Shown one piece after another: positions 15,991 to 25,388 of a stretch of DNA of 64,000 nt. The DNA comes from Psychroserpens jangbogonensis (GTDB lineage Bacteria; Bacteroidota; Bacteroidia; Flavobacteriales; Flavobacteriaceae). The DNA lies in the NCBI RefSeq assembly GCF_000797465.1, contig NZ_JSWG01000008.1, positions 124,001-188,000 on the forward strand. Direction: 5' to 3'. The stretch's first letter is position 1, and every line of letters begins with the position of its first letter. The position numbers and the translations under genes were made by a program. The notes under the pieces are model-generated. The model was not told the origin of the DNA, ran no database searches, and saw nothing but the letters and a program-made list of their open reading frames with translations.

Positions 15991-16051
15991 CCCTATAGTA
16001 TATTTAAAATAAAATATCAAAAAGGCTTGTCATTCACGACAAGCCTTTTTT
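15963..16051 (+). promoter_or_regulatory. trp transcription attenuator
   Basis: Four pairing regions can be read. Region 1 TTCTCGAA (15963-15970) pairs with region 2 TTCGTGAA (15979-15986), seven of eight positions, loop ACTCATAC. Region 2 TCGTGAA (15980-15986) can instead pair with TTCACGA (16033-16039), extended by TAA/TTG and CCT/AGG (15988-15994 with 16023-16029), which occupies the left arm of the terminator. Regions 3 and 4 form the terminator itself. The Trp codons lie just before region 1 and the leader stop codon just after region 2, as in classical attenuators. Structure is read by eye. Confidence 0.75.
16020..16051 (+). terminator. Attenuator terminator of the trp operon
   Basis: AAAGGCTTGTC (16021-16031), loop ATTCAC, GACAAGCCTTT (16038-16048), followed by Ts. 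Eleven perfect base pairs only 12 nt before the trpE start codon; this position makes sense only if termination is conditional. Confidence 0.92.
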
Positions 16052-16062
16052 AATTTCAAAAA

Positions 16063-17463
16063 ATGAAAACATTTAGTTTATATACGCATTACAAGAAAAT
16101 ATTAGCAGACACTATAACACCTGTTAGCATTTATCTTAAGATTAGAGATAAATATCCTAACAGCATACTTCTAGAGAGTAGTGATTATCATGCTAACGAT
16201 AATAGTTTTTCATATATCTGTTTTAACCCAATTGCATCTATAAAAGTTAATGATGATATTATCGAGCAACATTATCCAGATGGAAGCTCGAAAAAGAACT
16301 ACACCAATAAAGTTTCTGTAACTGAAGAGATCCATAAATTCACAAAGCGTTTCAAAGTAAATTCAGATGCGGATTTCAAATTTATTAATAATGGGATTTT
16401 TGGTTATACAGCTTATGATGCCGTAAAGTACTTCGAAGATATTGAAATCAGTAAAAAACCAAATTCATTAGAGATTCCAGATATTTATTACGCTGTATAT
16501 CAAAACATCATCGCCATTAATCATTTTAAAAATGAAGCCTATATTTTTGCACATTGTTTTGAAACTGAAAACAATATAGATGAAATTCTACATTTGATTA
16601 GTTCAAAAAACTTTGCGTCATATAATTTTAAAACCGATTCTGATATCTCTTCAAATCTTACAGACCAAGAATATAAAGATCAAGTTGAGTTAGCAAAAAA
16701 ACACTGTGCTCGAGGTGATGTATTTCAATTGGTATTGTCTAAAAAGTTTTCTCAAAGCTATAAAGGAGACGAGTTTAATGTGTATCGAGCTTTACGAAGC
16801 ATAAATCCGTCGCCATATTTATTCTATTTTGACTATGGTGATTTTAAAATCTTCGGAAGCTCTCCAGAAGCTCAACTTGTTGTTAATAAAGGACAAGCTG
16901 AAATTCACCCAATAGCAGGAACATTTAAAAGAACTGGTAACGATGAGGAAGATCAAATCCTAGCAAAGAAACTAGCACAAGACGATAAAGAAAATGCAGA
17001 ACATGTCATGCTAGTTGACTTAGCCAGAAACGACTTAAGTCGACATGGAAGTCAGGTTAAAGTAGAAACCTATAGAGAGGCACAATTTTTCTCTCATGTG
17101 ATTCATTTAGTAAGTAAAGTCACAGGGAAAATTCATGATAATACGCCTACCATGCAAGTTGTAGCAGACACCTTTCCAGCAGGAACCTTAAGTGGTGCTC
17201 CCAAATACAGAGCCATGCAATTGATTGAAAAATATGAAAAAACTAGTAGAGCCTTTTATGGTGGAGCTATTGGTTTTATGGATTTTGAAGGCAATTACAA
17301 TCAAGCTATAATGATTAGAACTTTTATGAGTAAAAATCATAAACTCCATTGGCAAGCAGGCGCAGGATTAGTTTCTAAATCTAATCCAGAAAATGAATTA
17401 CAAGAAGTATATAATAAACTAGGTGCTTTAACAAAAGCAATAGAATTAGCAGAAGACATATGA
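16063..17463 (+). CDS. trpE: Anthranilate synthase component I
   Basis: 466 residues. Converts chorismate and ammonia or glutamine to anthranilate with TrpG. The N-terminal LLESSDYH contains the LLES motif that binds feedback-inhibiting tryptophan in TrpE proteins. The C-terminal chorismate-binding domain has GDVFQLVLSKKF, IFGSSPEAQL, HPIAGTFKRTG, LVDLARNDLSRHG, SHVIHLVSKVTG and DTFPAGTLSGAPKYRAM. First enzyme gene after the attenuator; its end overlaps trpG by 4 nt (ATGA), consistent with coupled translation of the two subunits. Confidence 0.97.
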   Translation: MKTFSLYTHYKKILADTITPVSIYLKIRDKYPNSILLESSDYHANDNSFSYICFNPIASIKVNDDIIEQHYPDGSSKKNYTNKVSVTEEIHKFTKRFKVNSDADFKFINNGIFGYTAYDAVKYFEDIEISKKPNSLEIPDIYYAVYQNIIAINHFKNEAYIFAHCFETENNIDEILHLISSKNFASYNFKTDSDISSNLTDQEYKDQVELAKKHCARGDVFQLVLSKKFSQSYKGDEFNVYRALRSINPSPYLFYFDYGDFKIFGSSPEAQLVVNKGQAEIHPIAGTFKRTGNDEEDQILAKKLAQDDKENAEHVMLVDLARNDLSRHGSQVKVETYREAQFFSHVIHLVSKVTGKIHDNTPTMQVVADTFPAGTLSGAPKYRAMQLIEKYEKTSRAFYGGAIGFMDFEGNYNQAIMIRTFMSKNHKLHWQAGAGLVSKSNPENELQEVYNKLGALTKAIELAEDI

Positions 17464-18023
17464 AAGTATTAGTAATAGATAACTACGATAGTTTTACTTA
17501 CAATTTAGTTCATTATTTCGAGGATCTAAACTGTGAAGTGACTGTAAAACGGAATGACAAATTAACCCTAGAGGAAGTAGACGCTTTTCAAAAGATCGTG
17601 TTATCTCCAGGACCAGGAATTCCAGATGAAGCTGGCCTTTTAAAAGCTATAATTAAAACCTATGCATCAACCAAAAGCATATTAGGTGTTTGTCTTGGAC
17701 AACAAGCCATTGGAGAAGTTTTTGGAGGAACACTTGTTAACCTTGATGAAGTATATCATGGTGTAGCTACTCCAGTTGAAATTACTGTTGATGATGAAAC
17801 TTTATTCAAAAACATGGGTAAAACGATTGAAGTTGGTCGCTATCACTCATGGGTTGTTAATGCAAATTTACCTGAAGTATTAGAAGCCACTTCGATTGAT
17901 AGTAACGGACAAGTAATGTCATTAAGACATAAGTTTTATGATGTAAAAGGTGTACAATACCATCCTGAATCGGTGTTGACACCAAATGGAAAACAAATTT
18001 TAGAAAATTGGATCAAGAGTTAA
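17460..18023 (+). CDS. trpG: Anthranilate synthase component II (glutamine amidotransferase)
   Basis: 187 residues, class I glutamine amidotransferase. DNYDSFTYNLVHYFEDL start, oxyanion region SPGPGIPDEAG, nucleophile Cys in GVCLGQQAIGE, and the His/Glu of the triad in YHPESVLT. Supplies ammonia to TrpE; some organisms share this subunit with p-aminobenzoate synthase, which cannot be excluded. ATGA overlap with trpE; trpD follows after 1 nt. Confidence 0.96.
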   Translation: MKVLVIDNYDSFTYNLVHYFEDLNCEVTVKRNDKLTLEEVDAFQKIVLSPGPGIPDEAGLLKAIIKTYASTKSILGVCLGQQAIGEVFGGTLVNLDEVYHGVATPVEITVDDETLFKNMGKTIEVGRYHSWVVNANLPEVLEATSIDSNGQVMSLRHKFYDVKGVQYHPESVLTPNGKQILENWIKS

Positions 18024-18024
18024 T

Positions 18025-19017
18025 ATGAAACAAGTACTTAACAGATTAATAAATCATGAAAGCATCTCAAGTGAAGAAGCCAAACGTGTATTGGTTGATA
18101 TTTCAGATGGAAAATTCAACCAAAGTCAGATTGCATCTTTCTTAACTATTTTCATGATGAGAAGTATAACTCTTGAAGAGTTACAAGGCTTTCGTGATGC
18201 ATTACTAGAACTTTGTATTCCGGTAGATTTATCAGATTTTAATGCCATTGATTTATGCGGAACAGGTGGTGACGGAAAAGACACATTTAATATTTCTACA
18301 TTAGCTTCATTTATAACTGCAGGAGCTGGAGTGAACGTTTCAAAACATGGAAACTACGGCGTATCTTCTGCATCTGGATCTTCAAATGTTATGGAAGCCT
18401 TAGGTGTGAAATTCACTAACGATGTTGATCAATTAAAACATAGTATTGATAAAGCTGGAATTTGCGTGATGCACGCACCTTTATTTCATCCAGCTATGAA
18501 AAACGTTGCTCCAATTAGAAAGGAATTAGGAGTTAAAACTTTTTTCAACATGCTTGGTCCAATGGTAAATCCATCATTTCCAAAAAATCAAATGGTTGGT
18601 GTTTTCAATCTAGAATTACAACGAATTTACGGTTACCTCTACCAAAATACAGATAAAAATTATAGCATTGTCCATGCATTAGATGGTTATGATGAGATTT
18701 CATTAACAGGAAATACAAAAATCATATCCAATACTTCTGAAACGATGTTAAAACCATCAGATTTAGACGTTCCTCAAATAGAACAACATGAAATATTTGG
18801 AGGCTCAACTGTTGATGAGGCTGCTAAAATTTTCAAAAAGATCATTAATAATAAAGGGACCGAAGCGCAAAACAATGTGGTTTGCGCCAATGCAGGATTA
18901 GCTATTGCAACTGTTAAGAAAATTACACATCAAGAAGGGTTTCAATTAGCACAAGAAAGCCTTGAAAGCGGAAATGCAAAAACAAGTTTAGAGAGATTAA
19001 TAGCGTTAAGTAAGTAA
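18025..19017 (+). CDS. trpD: Anthranilate phosphoribosyltransferase
   Basis: 330 residues. Transfers the phosphoribosyl group from PRPP to anthranilate. Signature motifs: DLCGTGGDGKDTFNISTLA (PRPP-pyrophosphate binding), KHGNYGVSSASGSSNVMEA, and the Mg-binding HALDGYDEISLTG. Separate from trpG, unlike the TrpGD fusion of enterics. Its stop codon overlaps the trpC start codon by one base (TAATG). Confidence 0.97.
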   Translation: MKQVLNRLINHESISSEEAKRVLVDISDGKFNQSQIASFLTIFMMRSITLEELQGFRDALLELCIPVDLSDFNAIDLCGTGGDGKDTFNISTLASFITAGAGVNVSKHGNYGVSSASGSSNVMEALGVKFTNDVDQLKHSIDKAGICVMHAPLFHPAMKNVAPIRKELGVKTFFNMLGPMVNPSFPKNQMVGVFNLELQRIYGYLYQNTDKNYSIVHALDGYDEISLTGNTKIISNTSETMLKPSDLDVPQIEQHEIFGGSTVDEAAKIFKKIINNKGTEAQNNVVCANAGLAIATVKKITHQEGFQLAQESLESGNAKTSLERLIALSK

Positions 19018-19802
19018 TGGATATTTTAACTAAAATAATAAACGACAAACGCATCGAAGTTAATCTTCGAAAGCAACTCATTCCAACCAAACAATTGGAG
19101 CAATCTGTTTTGTTTGAACGCAATACAGTTTCATTAGCTAAAAGACTTCGACATAGTAACACAGGTATTATTGCTGAACACAAACGACGTTCACCATCAA
19201 AACACGTTATCAATCATGATTTAAATGTGTATGATGTCGCAAGAGGTTATGAAAACGCAGGTGTTTGTGGCATGTCTGTTCTTACCGATGGAAAATATTT
19301 TGGTGGAAGTTTAGACGATTTGCTAACAGCACGTTCCAGTTGTAATTTACCTTTACTTCGAAAAGAATTTATAATTGATGACTATCAAATACTAGAAGCC
19401 AAAGCATATGGAGCTGATGTCATTTTATTGATAGCAGCAATTTTAACGAGAGATGAAATCAAGCAATTTTCAGAATTTGCAAAGCAATTACAATTAGATG
19501 TATTACTTGAAATTCATAATGAAGAAGAACTTAATAAATCGATTATGCTAAGTATAGATATGCTAGGTGTGAACAATAGAAATCTGAAAACTTTTGAAGT
19601 CAGTCTAGAAACGAGTAAACAATTAAGTGAATTGATTCCTAACGATTTTGTAAAAGTGTCAGAAAGTGGCATTAGCAGTATTGAAGCCATTAAGATATTG
19701 CAACCTTTTGGCTACAAAGGATTTTTAATTGGTGAAAATTTCATGAAAACCGATAATCCAGGAGAGCATGCTTCTCAATTTATTAAAAACTTACAATTAT
19801 GA
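19017..19802 (+). CDS. trpC: Indole-3-glycerol phosphate synthase
   Basis: 261 residues, (beta/alpha)8 barrel. Catalytic Lys/Glu elements: EHKRRSPSKH near strand 1, SVLTDGKYFGGS, LPLLRKEFIIDDYQI, GADVILLIAAIL, LLEIHNEEEL, LGVNNRNLKTF, VSESGI and GFLIGENFM. Makes indole-3-glycerol phosphate from CdRP. Not fused to TrpF, which follows as its own gene with a 4-nt overlap. Confidence 0.97.
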   Translation: MDILTKIINDKRIEVNLRKQLIPTKQLEQSVLFERNTVSLAKRLRHSNTGIIAEHKRRSPSKHVINHDLNVYDVARGYENAGVCGMSVLTDGKYFGGSLDDLLTARSSCNLPLLRKEFIIDDYQILEAKAYGADVILLIAAILTRDEIKQFSEFAKQLQLDVLLEIHNEEELNKSIMLSIDMLGVNNRNLKTFEVSLETSKQLSELIPNDFVKVSESGISSIEAIKILQPFGYKGFLIGENFMKTDNPGEHASQFIKNLQL

Positions 19803-20434
19803 AATTAAAGATCTGTGGAATGAAAAATGAAGGCAACATTTTAAATGTTGCCAAATTAAATCCAGATTTTATGGGTTTCATTTTCTACAAAAATTCGCCA
19901 CGCTATTTTAATAGTGTAATTCCAGAATTACCTGAGGGCATTAAAAAAATTGGAGTATTCGTTGATGCAACTTTTGATTACATAAAAGGTATTGTGGGTA
20001 AACATAATTTACAAGGTGTGCAATTACATGGTAACGAATCTCCAGAACTATGTAAACAACTACAAGATTTGGATTGTACAGTAATAAAAGTGTTTTCTAT
20101 AAAAGACACCTTTGACTTCAAAAACCTAGAGCCTTACGAAGACGCTTGTGATTACTATTTATTCGATACAAAAGGGAAACAACCAGGAGGAAATGGTTTC
20201 ACTTTTGATTGGAGTGTTTTAAAAAAATACTCATCAATAAAACCATTTTTTTTAAGTGGTGGTATTGGACCTAATGAATTAGAAAATTTGTTGTCATTTC
20301 TAAAAAGACCTGAAGCAATTTTTTGCCACTCATTAGATTTAAATAGTAAGTTCGAAACTAACTTAGGATTGAAAAATACAGAAAAATTAAAAGCATTTAA
20401 AGATCAACTTATAGCGAACAATTATGACGTATAA
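19799..20434 (+). CDS. trpF: Phosphoribosylanthranilate isomerase
   Basis: 211 residues, (beta/alpha)8 barrel. [11 protein letters not shown] carries the catalytic Cys, [13 protein letters not shown] is typical, [13 protein letters not shown] and [16 protein letters not shown] follow (catalytic Asp), and FFLSGGIGP binds phosphate. Overlaps trpC by 4 nt and trpB by 11 nt, the tightest packing in the operon, so translation is probably coupled. Confidence 0.96.
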   Translation: MKLKICGMKNEGNILNVAKLNPDFMGFIFYKNSPRYFNSVIPELPEGIKKIGVFVDATFDYIKGIVGKHNLQGVQLHGNESPELCKQLQDLDCTVIKVFSIKDTFDFKNLEPYEDACDYYLFDTKGKQPGGNGFTFDWSVLKKYSSIKPFFLSGGIGPNELENLLSFLKRPEAIFCHSLDLNSKFETNLGLKNTEKLKAFKDQLIANNYDV

Positions 20435-21605
20435 TATTGACGACAAGGGCTACTATGGAGAATTTGGAGGTGCATATATTCCAGAAATGCTGTATCCAAA
20501 TGTAGAAGAATTGCGACTAAACTATCTGAAGATAATGGCTGAGCCTTCTTTTAAAAAGGAATTTGATCAGTTACTAAAAGATTATGTTGGACGTCCTTCT
20601 CCACTCTATTTTGCAAAACGACTTAGCGAAAAATATAGCACAAAAATTTATCTAAAACGTGAAGATTTAAATCATACAGGAGCACATAAAATCAATAATA
20701 CAATTGGTCAAATTTTAGTGGCTCAGCGTTTGGGCAAAACTAGAATCATTGCCGAAACTGGAGCTGGACAACATGGTGTTGCTACAGCAACGGTTTGTGC
20801 TTTAATGGGACTAGAATGCATCGTTTATATGGGAGAAATTGACATTGCACGTCAAGCGCCAAATGTGGCTCGTATGAAAATGTTAGGTACAAAAGTAAGA
20901 CCAGCTTTATCTGGAAGTCGCACTTTAAAAGATGCTACTAATGAAGCTATTCGTGATTGGATTAATAATCCTTTAGACACACATTACATTATTGGAAGTG
21001 TGGTAGGTCCACATCCTTATCCAGATATGGTCGCTCGTTTTCAATCTGTTGTTTCTGAAGAAATTCAATGGCAACTTAAAGAAAAAGAAAACACCACCAA
21101 ACCAGATTATGTTATAGCTTGTGTTGGTGGAGGAAGTAATGCTGCTGGTGCATTTTATCATTATTTAGACGATACAGACGTTAAACTCATTGCTGTAGAA
21201 GCTGCAGGAAAAGGCATTCATAGCGGAGAAAGTGCTGCCACATCAGTTCTAGGTCGTGAAGGTATTATTCATGGAAGTAAAACATTGTTGATGCAAACAA
21301 GCGACGGACAGATAACTGAACCCTACTCTATTTCTGCTGGTTTAGATTATCCAGGTGTTGGACCAATGCATGCGCATTTGTACAAATCTGGACGTGCAGA
21401 GTTCATGTCTATTACAGATAACGAAGCCATGATTGCTGGCTTAGAATTAAGTCAATTAGAAGGTATAATTCCTGCCATTGAAACATCACATTCGTTAGCC
21501 ATTTTTGAAAAAAAGAAGTTTACAGCAGATGACATCGTAATTATTAACCTATCTGGTCGAGGCGATAAAGATTTACAAAACTATATTGATTATTTTAAAT
21601 TGTAA
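20424..21605 (+). CDS. trpB: Tryptophan synthase beta subunit
   Basis: 393 residues, PLP enzyme joining indole and serine. [15 protein letters not shown] start; PLP-binding Lys in [29 protein letters not shown]; phosphate loop [22 protein letters not shown] and [10 protein letters not shown] at the end. Full-length single-copy type; the start codon lies inside the end of trpF. The alpha subunit gene starts 1 nt after its stop, as expected for a 1:1 complex. Confidence 0.98.
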   Translation: MTYNIDDKGYYGEFGGAYIPEMLYPNVEELRLNYLKIMAEPSFKKEFDQLLKDYVGRPSPLYFAKRLSEKYSTKIYLKREDLNHTGAHKINNTIGQILVAQRLGKTRIIAETGAGQHGVATATVCALMGLECIVYMGEIDIARQAPNVARMKMLGTKVRPALSGSRTLKDATNEAIRDWINNPLDTHYIIGSVVGPHPYPDMVARFQSVVSEEIQWQLKEKENTTKPDYVIACVGGGSNAAGAFYHYLDDTDVKLIAVEAAGKGIHSGESAATSVLGREGIIHGSKTLLMQTSDGQITEPYSISAGLDYPGVGPMHAHLYKSGRAEFMSITDNEAMIAGLELSQLEGIIPAIETSHSLAIFEKKKFTADDIVIINLSGRGDKDLQNYIDYFKL

Positions 21606-21606
21606 A

Positions 21607-22371
21607 ATGAACAGAATAAACCAAAAACTAACAGAAGACAAAAAGTTACTATCCATATACTTTTCAGCAGGATATCCAAGTCTACACGATACGGTTTCAA
21701 TCATAGAAAATCTTGAAAAATGTGGTGTTGACATGATAGAAATCGGATTACCTTTTAGTGATCCATTGGCTGATGGACCAACAATTCAAGCAAGTTCTAC
21801 TCAAGCTTTAAAAAATGGAATGACTTCAGAAATACTATTTGATCAATTAAAAGGTATTCGAAATACGGTTTCTATCCCTTTGATTATTATGGGTTATTTT
21901 AATCCGATGTTACAATATGGCGTTGAAGCTTTTTGCAAGAAGTGTCAGGAAATTGGTATTGACGGACTCATAATTCCTGACTTACCAGTAGATGTTTACA
22001 ACGAACAATATAAAACTACTTTTGAAAAATATGATTTAATTAATGTGTTTCTAATTACACCTCAAACATCAGTAGAACGGATTCGCTTTATTGATTCCAT
22101 TTCAAATGGTTTTATTTATATGGTAAGCTCAGCCAGTGTCACAGGAAGTAGTTCAGGTTTTGGAGATGAACAAACAGCTTACTTTAAACGCATTGCAGAT
22201 ATGAATCTTAAAAACCAGCAAATTGTAGGGTTTGGAATTTCAAACAACAACACTTTTAGTCAAGCCACACAATATGCTAAAGGCGCTATAATTGGAAGTG
22301 CATTTATAAAACACCTATCTGATAAGCCAATTCATAAAATAGACGAATTTGTATTATCTATAAATAATTAA
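21607..22371 (+). CDS. trpA: Tryptophan synthase alpha subunit
   Basis: 254 residues from ATG 21607 (MNRINQKLTEDKKL); a longer frame begins upstream at a TTG inside trpB and is rejected. Splits indole-3-glycerol phosphate to indole. MIEIGLPFSDPLADGPTIQ includes catalytic Glu and the family signature; IIPDLPVDVYNEQ holds the catalytic Asp; YMVSSASVTGSSSGF and VGFGISNNN bind phosphate. Last gene of trpEGDCFBA. Confidence 0.97.
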   Translation: MNRINQKLTEDKKLLSIYFSAGYPSLHDTVSIIENLEKCGVDMIEIGLPFSDPLADGPTIQASSTQALKNGMTSEILFDQLKGIRNTVSIPLIIMGYFNPMLQYGVEAFCKKCQEIGIDGLIIPDLPVDVYNEQYKTTFEKYDLINVFLITPQTSVERIRFIDSISNGFIYMVSSASVTGSSSGFGDEQTAYFKRIADMNLKNQQIVGFGISNNNTFSQATQYAKGAIIGSAFIKHLSDKPIHKIDEFVLSINN

Positions 22372-22384
22372 AAATTTATATTTG
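22348..22384 (+). promoter_or_regulatory. Possible promoter for the DUF805 gene
   Basis: TATATTTG (22377-22384) is a perfect -7 element 19 nt before the ATG at 22404; TTTG (22348-22351) lies 25 bp upstream, slightly farther than usual. It would separate the DUF805 gene from trp attenuation. Confidence 0.45.
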
Positions 22385-22403
22385 ACAAACAAAACTATTA
22401 TTT

Positions 22404-22811
22404 ATGGAATGGTATTTAAAAGTTATTAAAGATAATTATGTTAATTTCGAAGGACGAGCAAGACGTACAGAGTATTGGATGTTCAATTTGATACATATCA
22501 TTATCGTATTTGCACTTGCTTTTTTAGGAGGTTTCTTTGGGGACTCAGAAGCGTCTTTAATAATAATGATCCCATTACTTATCTACGTACTAGGAACATT
22601 TTTACCAGCATTAGCAGTTACTGTAAGAAGATTACATGATACTGGGAAAAGCGGTTGGTACTATCTTTTTACTTTGATACCTTATATTGGAAGTTTTATC
22701 TTGTTAATTTTTATGGTTATTGATGGAGACACAGGCCAAAACAAATATGGACCTGACCCAAAAGCAATTTCTAATGAAGAAATAAATGAAATTGGAAAGC
22801 CTCTTGAATAG
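22404..22811 (+). CDS. DUF805 family membrane protein
   Basis: 135 residues with three hydrophobic segments (about 24-43, 50-72, 91-108). N-terminal NFEGRARRTEYWMFNLIH and central VTVRRLHDTGKSGWYYL are the hallmark motifs of DUF805, a small inner-membrane family of unknown function; C-terminus is polar (DGDTGQNKYGPDPKA). It follows trpA by 32 nt but has its own -7 element, so it need not be part of the tryptophan operon. Confidence 0.92.
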   Translation: MEWYLKVIKDNYVNFEGRARRTEYWMFNLIHIIIVFALAFLGGFFGDSEASLIIMIPLLIYVLGTFLPALAVTVRRLHDTGKSGWYYLFTLIPYIGSFILLIFMVIDGDTGQNKYGPDPKAISNEEINEIGKPLE

Positions 22812-22840
22812 CTGCCGAAATGAAATTAGTATTGAAAGCA

Positions 22841-22854
22841 AATCAAGCTTGATT
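22841..22854. repeat. Perfect 14-bp palindrome
   Basis: AATCAAGCTTGATT between the DUF805 gene and the next small gene. No T-run follows; it could be an operator or a weak hairpin. Confidence 0.4.
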
Positions 22855-22901
22855 CCCTCTTAAATATAGTATGAAGTTTGTTCCTTATTTAGACTTTTTT
22901 C

Positions 22902-23126
22902 ATGAAATTAATAAACAGTTTTAAAGTTATTATCATCCTTTGCTTAACCTTAGGTTTAGCACCATATTTTCCAGAACCACATATCTGGGGAAAATTAAAA
23001 TGGATAACTGGTGGTGCCAACGGAATGTTACTAAAAGATTGGTTTGATGTTGTCTTACATGGCTTCCCATGGATCCTTCTTGTTCGATTGATAATAATTA
23101 AATCTTATACCAAAAATGGCGCTTAA
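22902..23126 (+). CDS. Small membrane protein upstream of trmL
   Basis: 74 residues with two hydrophobic stretches (about 6-22, FKVIIILCLTLGLAPYF, and about 49-65) separated by a loop (GKLKWITGGANGMLLKDWFD). Not recognised as a named family. Its 3' end overlaps the start of trmL by 11 nt, so the two genes are translationally linked. No function is claimed. Confidence 0.65.
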   Translation: MKLINSFKVIIILCLTLGLAPYFPEPHIWGKLKWITGGANGMLLKDWFDVVLHGFPWILLVRLIIIKSYTKNGA

Positions 23127-23571
23127 CATTGTTTTATTTGAACCTGAAATACCGAACAACACAGGTAATATTGGTCGATTAACTTTAGCCTCTGGCTCAA
23201 AGCTACATTTAGTAAAACCGTTTGGTTTCGAATTAAGTAATAGCAGGCTAAAACGTGCAGGACTAGATTATTGGCAACATCTTGATGTTACTATATACGA
23301 ATCTATTGAAGACTTTTTCAGAATTCAACATGACAAAAATTTCGTTTTCTTATCAAGTCATGGAACTAAATCTCATTGGGAGATTTCCTTTAAAGATGAT
23401 ATGTTTCTTATCTTCGGAAAAGAATCGGTTGGATTGCCAAAACAACTAATAGAAGACTATAAAAATCACCTTTATAAAATACCTTTATATAGTGATCATA
23501 TAAGAAGTCTAAATTTAGCAAATGCAGTGAGTGTTGTCATTTACGAAGGCATAAGACAATTAAACAACTAA
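23116..23571 (+). CDS. trmL: tRNA (cytidine34/5-carboxymethylaminomethyluridine34-2'-O)-methyltransferase
   Basis: 151 residues, the size of stand-alone SPOUT methyltransferases. NTGNIGRLTLASGSKLHLVK at the N-terminus, then LIFGKESVGLPKQL (SAM-binding knot) and RSLNLANAVSVVIYE, all typical of TrmL. Methylates the wobble ribose of certain Leu tRNAs. Overlaps the small membrane protein gene; a methyltransferase gene follows after 9 nt. Confidence 0.92.
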   Translation: MALNIVLFEPEIPNNTGNIGRLTLASGSKLHLVKPFGFELSNSRLKRAGLDYWQHLDVTIYESIEDFFRIQHDKNFVFLSSHGTKSHWEISFKDDMFLIFGKESVGLPKQLIEDYKNHLYKIPLYSDHIRSLNLANAVSVVIYEGIRQLNN

Positions 23572-23580
23572 CAATTATTT

Positions 23581-24456
23581 ATGAATAAAGAATCTCTTAG
23601 GAAATTTTGGTATAGCATATCTCCAAGGCATCGTTTTTTAATTAGACGTTTATATTACTTTCCTGCAGATTTATTAGATAAAATTCAAGGCAAACGTCAT
23701 AAATATGTTCCACCTAGAGGCTCTATTTATACTGGTTCTCCGGCAAACGCTGAAGCTTATATTGATCAAGGCAAACGACAACTTGTTTTACTAAAAAACC
23801 ATATCGATTTAAAGTCCAATGATGAAATTTTGGATATAGGAAGCGGAATTGGCAGAACTGCTATTGCTTTAACAGAATTTCTAGAACCAGAAGGCGGTTA
23901 TAAAGGCTTTGATGTTGTTAAACTTGGTATTGATTGGTGCAATTCTAAAATAGCAAAAGACTTTCCAAATTTTGAATTTAAATATGTTCCACTTTTTAAT
24001 GATTTGTATAATACATCAGATTTAAAAGCCGAAGATTTTGTTTTTCCATATGATAACGATGCCTTTAATAAAATCTTCTCCTTTTCAGTTTTTACGCACA
24101 TGCAAATTGATGAAATTCAAAATTATTTTAAGGAAGTGAATAGAGTTCTTAAAACCGATGGTTTAGCCTTTTCTACTTTTTTTCTATATGATGATACTAT
24201 TGAAAATTATATAAGTACTGAGAATGAATTTAAATTTCCAATCAAAAAAAGTGGTTATCGCTTAATGAATAAAGAAGTGAAATCTGGGAATATAGCTATC
24301 CATAAAGACACTTTAAAAGCCATGTTGAATAAAGAAAAACTAGAAATCGTAGAAATAATTGATGGGTTTTGGAAAGATAAAAGCACATATTCAAAAAATG
24401 GAAGTTATCAGGATGTTGCCGTTTTTAAAAAGAAACAAGCTATCTCAGATCATTAA
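23581..24456 (+). CDS. Class I SAM-dependent methyltransferase
   Basis: 291 residues. SAM-binding motif I is EILDIGSGIGRTAIALTEF (about residues 83-101); motif II region is FNKIFSFSVFTHM, followed by YFKEVNRVLKTDGLAFSTFF. A basic N-terminal extension (about 1-50) precedes the Rossmann core. Substrate unknown; the HMQ/EVNRVLK pattern is that of the Methyltransf_11/25 group. Third gene in a short cluster with trmL. Confidence 0.88.
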   Translation: MNKESLRKFWYSISPRHRFLIRRLYYFPADLLDKIQGKRHKYVPPRGSIYTGSPANAEAYIDQGKRQLVLLKNHIDLKSNDEILDIGSGIGRTAIALTEFLEPEGGYKGFDVVKLGIDWCNSKIAKDFPNFEFKYVPLFNDLYNTSDLKAEDFVFPYDNDAFNKIFSFSVFTHMQIDEIQNYFKEVNRVLKTDGLAFSTFFLYDDTIENYISTENEFKFPIKKSGYRLMNKEVKSGNIAIHKDTLKAMLNKEKLEIVEIIDGFWKDKSTYSKNGSYQDVAVFKKKQAISDH

Positions 24457-24473
24457 TTTAAACCATAAAACCT

Positions 24474-25388
24474 ATGCTATCAAAACGCACTAAATATATT
24501 CAACTGTTTTCTGAGTATTTTCAGATCGCTTTAGGAATTGTACTCGCAAGTATTGGTTTAAAAGCTTTTTTATTACCAAACGGATTTTTAGATGGAGGCG
24601 TTACAGGAATGGCGCTATTAGTTAAATCCCAAGTTGACATTAATTTATCGTATTTATTAATAGTGTTCAGTATACCATTTTTAATTCTAGGCTACTATAC
24701 AGTATCAAAACGTATTGTTATCAAATCAATAATAAGCATTTTAGGTTTGGCACTTTTTATTCATTTTGAAAATTTTGAGACCATAACAGACGACAAATTT
24801 CTCATCTCGATTTTTGGTGGCCTCTTTTTAGGTGCTGGAATTGGAATAGCCATTCGTAACGGTTCTGTTCTTGATGGTTCAGAGATTTTAGGCGTGTTTA
24901 TCAACGATAGATTTGGAATAAGTATAGGAAAAGTCATTTTGGCTTTTAATATCATTTTATTCAGTATTACTGCATTTGTAATTTCAACAGAGGTCGCTAT
25001 GTATTCTATTCTAACTTATATCGTAACAGCTAAAGTAACCGATTTGGTTATTGAAGGCTTTGAAGATTTTATTGGAGTGACTATTGTGTCTAAAGACTTT
25101 GCGAAAATTGAAGCATCAATTATCACTAAACTTGGTGCTGGAATGACTTTATACAAAGGCAGAAAAGGTTTTGGAAGCACAGGTGAGAAACAAGATTTTG
25201 ATATTATTCATACCATAATCAATCGTATTGATATCAAAAAAATGTATCGCATTGTCGCAGATATTGATGAAAATGCCTTTATCGTTGAGTTTGATGTGAA
25301 TAATGTAAAAGGTGGTGTATTACGACGTTATTTAGACCGAAAAAAAGGAAAAAAATTAGCTCAATTCCTAGAAGAACAAAACTTATAG
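24474..25388 (+). CDS. YitT family membrane protein (DUF161/DUF2179)
   Basis: 304 residues. Five or six hydrophobic segments in the first 195 residues, beginning with YFQIALGIVLASIGLKAFLL and including the characteristic FLDGGVTGMALL and IRNGSVLDGSEILGVFI. C-terminal DUF2179 domain about 210-300 (GAGMTLYKGRKGFGSTGEK ... MYRIVADIDENAFIVEFDV). Inner-membrane protein of unknown role. Its stop codon abuts the stop of the convergent VF530 gene with no gap. Confidence 0.92.
   Translation: MLSKRTKYIQLFSEYFQIALGIVLASIGLKAFLLPNGFLDGGVTGMALLVKSQVDINLSYLLIVFSIPFLILGYYTVSKRIVIKSIISILGLALFIHFENFETITDDKFLISIFGGLFLGAGIGIAIRNGSVLDGSEILGVFINDRFGISIGKVILAFNIILFSITAFVISTEVAMYSILTYIVTAKVTDLVIEGFEDFIGVTIVSKDFAKIEASIITKLGAGMTLYKGRKGFGSTGEKQDFDIIHTIINRIDIKKMYRIVADIDENAFIVEFDVNNVKGGVLRRYLDRKKGKKLAQFLEEQNL

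Noticed and set aside
22841-22854. AATCAAGCTTGATT as terminator or FNR site
   Set aside because: There is no T-run, and the half-sites are too close for the TTGAT-N4-ATCAA pattern; kept only as a palindrome.
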